Made by a program: the position numbers and the translations under genes. 20,931 nt of DNA from positions 1-20,931 of the forward strand of contig JAPJQL010000021.1 in the NCBI GenBank assembly GCA_030825115.1. The letters are read 5' to 3'. This stretch comes from Lachnospiraceae bacterium (GTDB lineage: Bacteria; Bacillota; Clostridia; Lachnospirales; Lachnospiraceae). Below, in pieces: positions 15,733 through 20,931 of this stretch; position 1 is the stretch's first letter, and the number at the start of each line of letters is the position of its first letter. The notes under the pieces are model-generated. The model made no database searches and was not told the DNA's origin. It worked only from the letters and a program-made list of their open reading frames with translations.

Positions 15733-17082
15733 TTATTCTTCCATCGCCTCTTTTGCGCGCTGGTTCATGTTGGCGATACCGGTATCGATATCCTCTTCTC
15801 CGATCATGATCAGGTCATGCTCTTCCTCGATCACCTTCCTTACAGAGCCCATCTTGGAATCCAACGGTCTGTCAAATACAAAGTTTGTCACTTCCAGAGC
15901 AGTCTTTCCATCCTCCGGGAATCCTTCGATAGAGGACAGTTTTGCGGTGACGGCGTCGGAGGAGATTGCAGGGAATACGCTGTTGTCAGCAAGGATCTCC
16001 GCGCCCTCTTCGCTGGTTGCAAATTTCACAAACTCCCATGCAGTATCCGGCACATCACTCTTGGCATTGATGCCGATCGGGGTTACAGAGCCGACGGTGC
16101 TGCCTGCCTCTACGCCTTCCGGATGCGGAATCTTGGTCACGCCCCAGTTGAAGTCGAACTTGCCGTCTTTCTTATCCTGGATCAGGGTTGCGATGAACCA
16201 GGTACCCATCGGAACCATCGCACACTGCTGCTGCTCAAATACGCTGATGTAGTGGATGCTGCCGGTCTTTAAGTTGGCATAGCTCTGGAGCACGCCCTCA
16301 TCCTGCATCCTCAGCGCCTGCTCATAGTACGGTTTCAGGAAGGAATAATCCTCTGAAAGCAGGGTATTCTTGCCATCCTGGAGCGCCCAGTTTGCCACCA
16401 TTGCCATCCAGGTATGATTGTGGGCGCCGTATACCTTTTCGCTGCCCTCGCCGCTTGTCATCTGTTTTGCCAGCGCCTCATACTCATCCCAGGTCATATC
16501 GTCGCCCGGATAAGCAACGCCTGCCTTGTCAAACAGGTCCTTGTTGTAGTATAACGTATACCAGTCGCGTCTGAATGGAAGAGTATACTGCTTTCCGTCC
16601 ATCTGGAGCTGCTCAGCCGCGCCGTTGTAGATGCTTAAGTCCACACCGTCTTTTGCAATATAGTCGGTCAGGTCCAGCAGCTGGTTCTTTTCCTTCATGC
16701 CAACCTGGGTATCCGCTTCTTTTACCACGATCACGTCCGGGTCAGTATCGCCGCCAGCCAGCATAACGGTGATCTTGTTGTTGTACTCGTCTGCCTGGGT
16801 ATCGATCAGTTCCACTTCCACGTTCGGATTCTTCGCCATAAATGCGTCTGCCATCGCCTGGAACTGCGGGGAATTGGCGTTATCCCATACAGATACGGTC
16901 AGCTTTACCTTTTCGCCGGAAGCCGCCTCCGTTGCCGGAGCTTCGCTGCCTGCTGCCGCCTTCCCTGCGTCTGCCGCTGCTGTTGTTGCCGTCTCGGTCG
17001 GCTTGGAGCCGCCGCACCCTGCCAGGGATACTGCCGCTGTCACTGCTGCCAGAGATAATGCTGCCAGTCTTTTTTTCTTCAT
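15733..17082 (-). CDS. Extracellular sugar-binding lipoprotein of the ABC importer
   Basis: Captures the oligosaccharide outside the cell and delivers it to the two permeases. The start is the ATG at 17082, giving 449 aa (MKKKRLAALSL): AGGAGG lies upstream, and a lipoprotein signal follows with lipobox LAGC, Cys23. A longer reading from 17148 would place its beginning inside the promoter, with no ribosome site. After an Ala/Thr-rich linker (about 27-55), the solute-binding fold (SBP family 1) begins with KLTVSVWDNANSPQFQAM and includes QYTLPFRRDWYTLYYNKDLF and VPMGTWF. It heads the transport and enzyme part of the locus behind a sigma-A-like promoter. The ligand is not deducible directly; the lyase and GH88 suggest uronate-containing oligosaccharides. 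Confidence 0.93.
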   Translation of the reverse strand: MKKKRLAALSLAAVTAAVSLAGCGGSKPTETATTAAADAGKAAAGSEAPATEAASGEKVKLTVSVWDNANSPQFQAMADAFMAKNPNVEVELIDTQADEYNNKITVMLAGGDTDPDVIVVKEADTQVGMKEKNQLLDLTDYIAKDGVDLSIYNGAAEQLQMDGKQYTLPFRRDWYTLYYNKDLFDKAGVAYPGDDMTWDEYEALAKQMTSGEGSEKVYGAHNHTWMAMVANWALQDGKNTLLSEDYSFLKPYYEQALRMQDEGVLQSYANLKTGSIHYISVFEQQQCAMVPMGTWFIATLIQDKKDGKFDFNWGVTKIPHPEGVEAGSTVGSVTPIGINAKSDVPDTAWEFVKFATSEEGAEILADNSVFPAISSDAVTAKLSSIEGFPEDGKTALEVTNFVFDRPLDSKMGSVRKVIEEEHDLIMIGEEDIDTGIANMNQRAKEAMEE

Positions 17083-17123
17083 AATACAAACCCTCCTGTT
17101 TTTCTTGTTTTGTCTGTAATGCA

Positions 17124-17152
17124 AGTATAGCAGAAGGACTTTCTCCATCCAA
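17124..17152 (-). promoter_or_regulatory. Probable promoter of the binding-protein/transport operon
   Basis: On the minus strand TATACT (17124-17129) is preceded after 17 nt by TTGGAT (17147-17152). The -10 is good and the -35 weak, as expected for a promoter needing an activator such as the adjacent AraC-type regulator. ATTGG occurs twice, 9 bp apart, across the -35 region. Confidence 0.5.
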
Positions 17153-17154
17153 TC

Positions 17155-17193
17155 GAGCCAATTTAGATTTTTTACAATCTTTTCATCCGGCTC
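17155..17193. promoter_or_regulatory. Two-tier inverted repeat just upstream of the transport-operon promoter
   Basis: An outer pair GAGCC/GGCTC (17155-17159 with 17189-17193) encloses an inner pair AGATT/AATCT (17165-17169 with 17176-17180). It ends 2 bp from the -35. No T-run follows in the minus direction, so it is not a clear terminator for the regulator gene. It could be an operator for the response regulator. The evidence is position and symmetry only. Confidence 0.25.
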
Positions 17194-17214
17194 TGTTTTT
17201 ATTTTATAAAATTT

Positions 17215-18852
17215 TCATATTTTTATAATATCTTCCGGTCTCTCCCCCGCCCGCAGAGTCTGCATCTCATATTCTTTCGGCGTACAGCCCGCCATCTTTT
17301 TAAAGACCGTGCTGAAATAATACTGGGTGTCAAAGCCGAGGATATCCGATATCTCATACATCATGTACTTGTGGGTGGCGATCAGTTCTTTGGCCTTCTC
17401 CACCTTCACATCATTGACATAATCAGAAAAGTTCTGCCCCGCCTGCTTTTTAAACGTGCTGCTCAGATGTCCCTGGCTGATATTCAGCGCCTCCGCCACC
17501 TGTCCCAGCGTGATCTTTTCCCGGTAATGCTCCTGCACATACTGCTGCGCCAGCTCCACATTCTTGTCAAACCGCCCGCTTTTTTTGCGCTCCAGCACCG
17601 CCACGACCTCATCTTTAAACCAGCAGGTCCACTGGATAATGTCGCTCAAATTCCCCATCCGGTTGAGCTGGCCGATGATATCCACCGCATAAGGAAAGGC
17701 ATGCTCCTCCTGTTCCTCAAAAAACGAAGTGACAAAGTAATACAGACTGCTGCACCCGTTGATCGCCTGGGGCCTGGACGGCTTATGCTCCATGAGAAGC
17801 GCGATCACCTGCTCCATGATCTGTGCAAACCTCCGGTTGTCATTCTGCCGGATACATTGCGCCAGGTCTTTTTTCAGGAAATTGATGTTGAAATTGCTGC
17901 TGTGGTTTTTGCTCGCCTCGCACTCCTCCGAATAGAACACGATCGGCTCCGACCACTCATAATATGTATAATTCATCGCGCTCATCAGCTGATAGAGCAG
18001 TTCTGGAAACTCCTCGATCCCTGCCCCTTTCTGACTCACGGCGATGGAGGCGGAAACCTCGAAATAATCTTTGATGACCGATAAAAACTTTTCTCCCATC
18101 CTGCGGATCTGGCTTTTGTAGTCCTCAGTCTCCTGGGCGGAAAGCACCAGGATAAACCCGTTCTGGTCCCGTCTGATCAGGCAGCTCTGATCAAAAAATC
18201 CCCGCACCATCTCATGGATGATATCCTCGGCAAATCCCATCACCTTCTTCTGATCCTCCCTGGTAAACGCCTGGGAAAATCCTTCAAACCCATAGTTAAA
18301 ATGGATCAGCATCAGCACCGGGTTCACAAACCGTTCCCGAATCGCCTGCTCCACCTGCGGTTCTTCCTTCGCATCCATATCAAAGACAAGAATGCGGCGA
18401 AAATAGTCACGGATTCCGTCCGTCAGCGAAACCTCTGCCATCTGCCCAGCATTTGCCGCAGACGCCGCGTTGCGGCTGCCGCATTTTTCTACCGCCCGTT
18501 TTAATGTCTCAAGAAGCTTTTCCTCGCTCAGCTCCAGCTTCACCAGATAGTCGATGGCCCCCAGCCTGACCGCCTCCCGCGCCAGGGAAAACTCTTCCAG
18601 GTTGGTCAGCAGGATAAACACTGCCTGGTATCCCGCTTCCTTTGCCTCCCGCATAAACGACAGCCCGTCCATCGCCGGCATTTTGATATCAGTTATGACA
18701 ATATCCGGCTGCAGCTCCGCCATCCTTTCTAACGCCTGCTGTCCGTTGGTCGCCTTTCCCACGATCTTTAAGTCATGCGCCTCCCACTCCAGCATCGAAG
18801 CGATCCCCGCCAGGATCAGCGGCTCGTCATCCACAATCATCACACGGTACAT
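17215..18852 (-). CDS. AraC-type response regulator (YesN-like)
   Basis: Cytoplasmic DNA-binding partner of the adjacent sensor kinase. In the 545-aa protein the receiver domain (1-122) has acidic Asp8/Asp9, phospho-acceptor Asp55 (IVITDIKMP), Thr83 and Lys105. A middle region of about 300 residues follows, and the C-terminal AraC helix-turn-helix pair spans about 440-535 (EKITLGQVAEALNISQGHLS and the second helix ending FKKMAGCTPKEYE). The start has GAGGGGGAG upstream and lies 24 bp after the kinase gene, so the pair is co-transcribed. By analogy with YesMN and related pairs it should activate the neighbouring sugar transport genes. No strong terminator follows before the binding-protein promoter, so some read-through is possible. 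Confidence 0.95.
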   Translation of the reverse strand: MYRVMIVDDEPLILAGIASMLEWEAHDLKIVGKATNGQQALERMAELQPDIVITDIKMPAMDGLSFMREAKEAGYQAVFILLTNLEEFSLAREAVRLGAIDYLVKLELSEEKLLETLKRAVEKCGSRNAASAANAGQMAEVSLTDGIRDYFRRILVFDMDAKEEPQVEQAIRERFVNPVLMLIHFNYGFEGFSQAFTREDQKKVMGFAEDIIHEMVRGFFDQSCLIRRDQNGFILVLSAQETEDYKSQIRRMGEKFLSVIKDYFEVSASIAVSQKGAGIEEFPELLYQLMSAMNYTYYEWSEPIVFYSEECEASKNHSSNFNINFLKKDLAQCIRQNDNRRFAQIMEQVIALLMEHKPSRPQAINGCSSLYYFVTSFFEEQEEHAFPYAVDIIGQLNRMGNLSDIIQWTCWFKDEVVAVLERKKSGRFDKNVELAQQYVQEHYREKITLGQVAEALNISQGHLSSTFKKQAGQNFSDYVNDVKVEKAKELIATHKYMMYEISDILGFDTQYYFSTVFKKMAGCTPKEYEMQTLRAGERPEDIIKI

Positions 18853-18876
18853 ATCGTCTCCCCCTCTTTATGTATC

Positions 18877-20652
18877 TCACGGTTCCTCCATCTCCAGAGG
18901 TACCGTGATGGTAATCTCCGTATAGCTTCCGACCTCGCTTGCCACCGACAGCCCGTACTCGTCCCCGTACGTCAGCTTGATCCTCCTGTCCACATTTGCC
19001 ATGCCGATGCTGCTCATGCGGTCGCCCCTCAAGCGTTCCGTATCCTTTAACAGGGTCGGAATCTTTTCCGGGGCTATCCCCACCCCGTCATCCCGGACCA
19101 CCAGGTACAAAAGCCTCTGCTCTGCATAGATATGGATCTGGATCGTGCCGTTTTTCCCGCTGGGCTCGATGCCGCTGAAAATGGCATTCTCGATCAGGGG
19201 CTGCAAAGTCAGCTTCACGATCTTCGCCCGCTTTAATGACGGGTCGTCTATCTGGATCTGCACGTCAAACAGCTCCACATATTTCAGCTTCTCAATCGTC
19301 ACATAGTCATTGACAAACTCCAGCTCCTTCTCCACCGTAACCTTTTCATGGAATCCCTTTGCCATGTTCTTCAAAAGCCCCGACAGCGCCGTAACCACCT
19401 TGACGATCCCGCTGTTTTTCTGGATGACCGCGATCCACTTGATGGAATCCAGGGTATTGTACAGAAAATGCGGGTTGATCTGCGCCTGCAGCATCTTTAA
19501 CTCCAAGCTGCTCTTTTCCTTCTCATCCTCCAGTCTCTGGTCCATCAGCTGTTCAATCTGCCCCGCCATCGTGTTGACAACCTTCCCGATCGTGCCAATC
19601 TCGTCCGCGCTCTCGATCGCCGCATCCTGCACAAAATCCCCCGCCGCAATCCGGTTGATATGGCGGACGAGGCGGTCGATCGGTCTTCTCACCTGGCTGC
19701 TGAAAATAAAACTCAGGACAAACCCGATAGCCAGGCAGGCGGCAAAGATGAGGATCACCGTCTGCAAAATCATCAGGCGGTCATTTTTTAACGTGTTCAG
19801 ATCCAGGATTTCCAGCACCATAATCCCGCTCCGGTTGTAGATTTCGTAGGAAACCATGCTGTCGCTGCCGTGGATCCGCTGCTGAAACAGACCGCGGGAT
19901 CTGCCGCCGTTTAAGAGTTCTGCAATCAGCCTGTCGTTCTCCTCCCGGTGCTCCGCCTTCTCATGAAGGGAGGCAACCCGTTTTCCGTCGTATGACACTA
20001 CCATGATTTCATTGCCGTTGTCGTTGCCCACAAGCTCGTCCTGAAACAGCTTTGGCGAGAGAAATACTGCCGCCCACTCCCTGCCGCCCGAACCGGTCAG
20101 CGGATGGATGATCGGGATCGTCTGCTCCGTCTCACTGTGGAACAAAGGTTCCCTCATCTCCAGACGGTACTGGTCCATCGTCTTTGCCTGTTCCGCTTCA
20201 AACCATGACGCGCTTCGCATCCTCTGCCAGTCATCCGTGCTGCTGAGCGCCGCCCCCGCCTGGACCATAATGCCTTTATCATCAAAAACCGAAAGCCGTT
20301 TGATATATTCCCCATATCCCGTGATGGCACAGTAATTTTTTGCAAGCTTGGCATATTCCAGACCCGTCTTCTTCTGCTCCGTGGTTTTTAAATTTCCCAC
20401 CAGCTTCAGATTGAATGCATCCCGCTCCGTACAGTTTAAGATGATGTTCACCATCTCCTCATATGCCATCTCATAGCGGTAGGAAATACTCTCTACATGG
20501 TACTGCAGGGAGTTTGTCGCTATCTCCACCGCCTTCTTATTGGAAGTCAGGTAGCTGCTGACGCTGAAAATCACCGCAATGATGCAGATAATACAAAAGT
20601 TATACCACAAAAGCCTGGCCTTGATCGTCCTGACGTGAAACAGCCCCTTCAT
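18877..20652 (-). CDS. Sensor histidine kinase (YesM-like, LytS/His-kinase family)
   Basis: Membrane kinase that should sense a saccharide, directly or through the binding protein, and phosphorylate the AraC-type regulator. In the 591-aa product TM1 is about 16-35, a large extracellular sensor region about 36-293 and TM2 about 294-317. A HAMP linker (318-370) and short coiled segment follow, then the His-kinase motif QAQINPHFLYNTLDSIKW with phospho-acceptor His395. The ATPase domain carries PLIENAI (Asn489) and DDGVGIAPEK. The ATG is preceded by GGAGGAG. The promoter candidate lies about 90 bp upstream, with TTCATAAT repeats in the leader. The signal is not known. Confidence 0.95.
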   Translation of the reverse strand: MKGLFHVRTIKARLLWYNFCIICIIAVIFSVSSYLTSNKKAVEIATNSLQYHVESISYRYEMAYEEMVNIILNCTERDAFNLKLVGNLKTTEQKKTGLEYAKLAKNYCAITGYGEYIKRLSVFDDKGIMVQAGAALSSTDDWQRMRSASWFEAEQAKTMDQYRLEMREPLFHSETEQTIPIIHPLTGSGGREWAAVFLSPKLFQDELVGNDNGNEIMVVSYDGKRVASLHEKAEHREENDRLIAELLNGGRSRGLFQQRIHGSDSMVSYEIYNRSGIMVLEILDLNTLKNDRLMILQTVILIFAACLAIGFVLSFIFSSQVRRPIDRLVRHINRIAAGDFVQDAAIESADEIGTIGKVVNTMAGQIEQLMDQRLEDEKEKSSLELKMLQAQINPHFLYNTLDSIKWIAVIQKNSGIVKVVTALSGLLKNMAKGFHEKVTVEKELEFVNDYVTIEKLKYVELFDVQIQIDDPSLKRAKIVKLTLQPLIENAIFSGIEPSGKNGTIQIHIYAEQRLLYLVVRDDGVGIAPEKIPTLLKDTERLRGDRMSSIGMANVDRRIKLTYGDEYGLSVASEVGSYTEITITVPLEMEEP

Positions 20653-20669
20653 ACTTCTCCTCCGCCCGT

Positions 20670-20690
20670 GTTCATAATACGTTCATAATC
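20670..20690. repeat. Direct repeat GTTCATAAT, 11-bp period, before the kinase gene
   Basis: GTTCATAAT occurs at 20670-20678 and 20681-20689, one helical turn apart. A further TTCATAATC is found at 20795-20803, upstream of the promoter. The 11-bp spacing is typical of regulators binding one face of the helix. They may be sites for the YesN-like regulator (self-control), but this is inferred. Confidence 0.4.
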
Positions 20691-20743
20691 TTTTTACAGA
20701 ACATCTATATCTACGAAAAACTTCTTTCACATTTACTCACTAT

Positions 20744-20772
20744 ACTATAACTATCAAATGAAGAACAGACAA
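20744..20772 (-). promoter_or_regulatory. Probable promoter of the kinase/regulator pair
   Basis: On the minus strand TTGTCT (20767-20772), a 17-nt spacer and TATAGT (20744-20749). A second overlapping TATAGT is at 20739-20744. The leader to the kinase ATG would be about 85 nt and would carry the GTTCATAAT repeats. Confidence 0.55.
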
Positions 20773-20803
20773 CTGACAATTTGATAAAATTTTTTTCATA
20801 ATC

Positions 20804-20831
20804 GCCGGTGACTTTCGCAGAAGTCACCGGC
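20804..20831. other. Strong 11-bp hairpin upstream of the kinase promoter
   Basis: GCCGGTGACTT pairs perfectly with AAGTCACCGGC around a 6-nt loop. In the plus direction it is followed by a T-rich stretch with a smaller GC hairpin and six T at 20850-20855, resembling a terminator, yet no plus-strand gene precedes it. In the minus direction no T-run follows. It may be a terminator, an operator or an RNA structure of a gene outside the window. The rest of 20832-20931 holds nothing I recognise. Confidence 0.4.
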
Positions 20832-20931
20832 TCCTCCCTTTTATGGGGCTTTTTTCTTGCCTTCTGTATTTTATCATATTCTCTTTTCAATTTACAGCCC
20901 AACTTCCACCTATATTTTTTTATTCTCCGAT

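Noticed and set aside
17083..17148. Extended N-terminus for the binding lipoprotein (start at 17148)
   Set aside because: It would begin inside the promoter and place 22 extra residues ahead of a normal lipoprotein signal; the ATG at 17082 has AGGAGG and a correct signal peptide.
20711..20902. 63-codon minus-strand open frame upstream of the kinase gene
   Set aside because: Overlaps the kinase promoter and the 11-bp hairpin; no ribosome site and no recognisable feature.

Overview
The window looks like chromosomal DNA of a spore-forming, gut-type member of the Clostridia, most likely Lachnospiraceae. Supporting signs are a spoIID/spoIIQ pair, a T-box leader before ileS, strong AGGAGG ribosome sites, a YesM/YesN-type two-component pair and CUT1 sugar ABC genes without their own ATPase. 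Coding regions are moderately GC-rich, except the left-edge integrase, which is clearly AT-richer. The assignment rests on gene content and style only; no database comparison was possible.

Left edge (1-1075): the C-terminal two thirds of a tyrosine recombinase on the + strand, cut by the window start, followed by about 175 bp of AT-rich non-coding DNA with short direct repeats. This looks like the end of an integrated element that stops beside a sporulation locus. Positions 1075-3050 (minus strand): spoIID, then a SpoIIQ-like LytM protein, then a strong terminator. Both proteins appear to lack the catalytic residues of their families. Sequence resembling a sigma-E promoter sits inside the terminator loop of the preceding gene, and sequence resembling a sigma-F promoter lies between spoIID and spoIIQ. 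That would fit mother-cell and forespore expression of adjacent genes.

Positions 3049-9010 (minus strand): a housekeeping unit. A perfect-consensus sigma-A promoter drives a T-box leader with an AUC (Ile) specifier, followed by a long type-2-like isoleucyl-tRNA synthetase gene and, 30 bp later, glycogen phosphorylase. Divergently, pncB (nicotinate phosphoribosyltransferase, NAD salvage) is transcribed from its own promoter and ends at a 17-bp symmetrical terminator shared with the convergent sugar operon.

Positions 10601-20931 (minus strand): a catabolic locus for uronic-acid-containing oligosaccharides, plausibly glycosaminoglycan fragments. In transcription order it holds a sensor kinase, an AraC-type response regulator, a substrate-binding lipoprotein, two permeases, a heparinase II/III-family lyase and a GH88 unsaturated glucuronyl hydrolase. 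Neither enzyme has a signal peptide. The inferred scheme is that the sensor pair detects an extracellular saccharide and induces the transporter, oligosaccharides are imported, the lyase cleaves them in the cytoplasm to products ending in unsaturated uronic acid, and GH88 removes that residue. The transport ATPase, sulfatases and downstream uronate enzymes are not in the window. No rRNA, tRNA, CRISPR array or insertion sequence was recognised.
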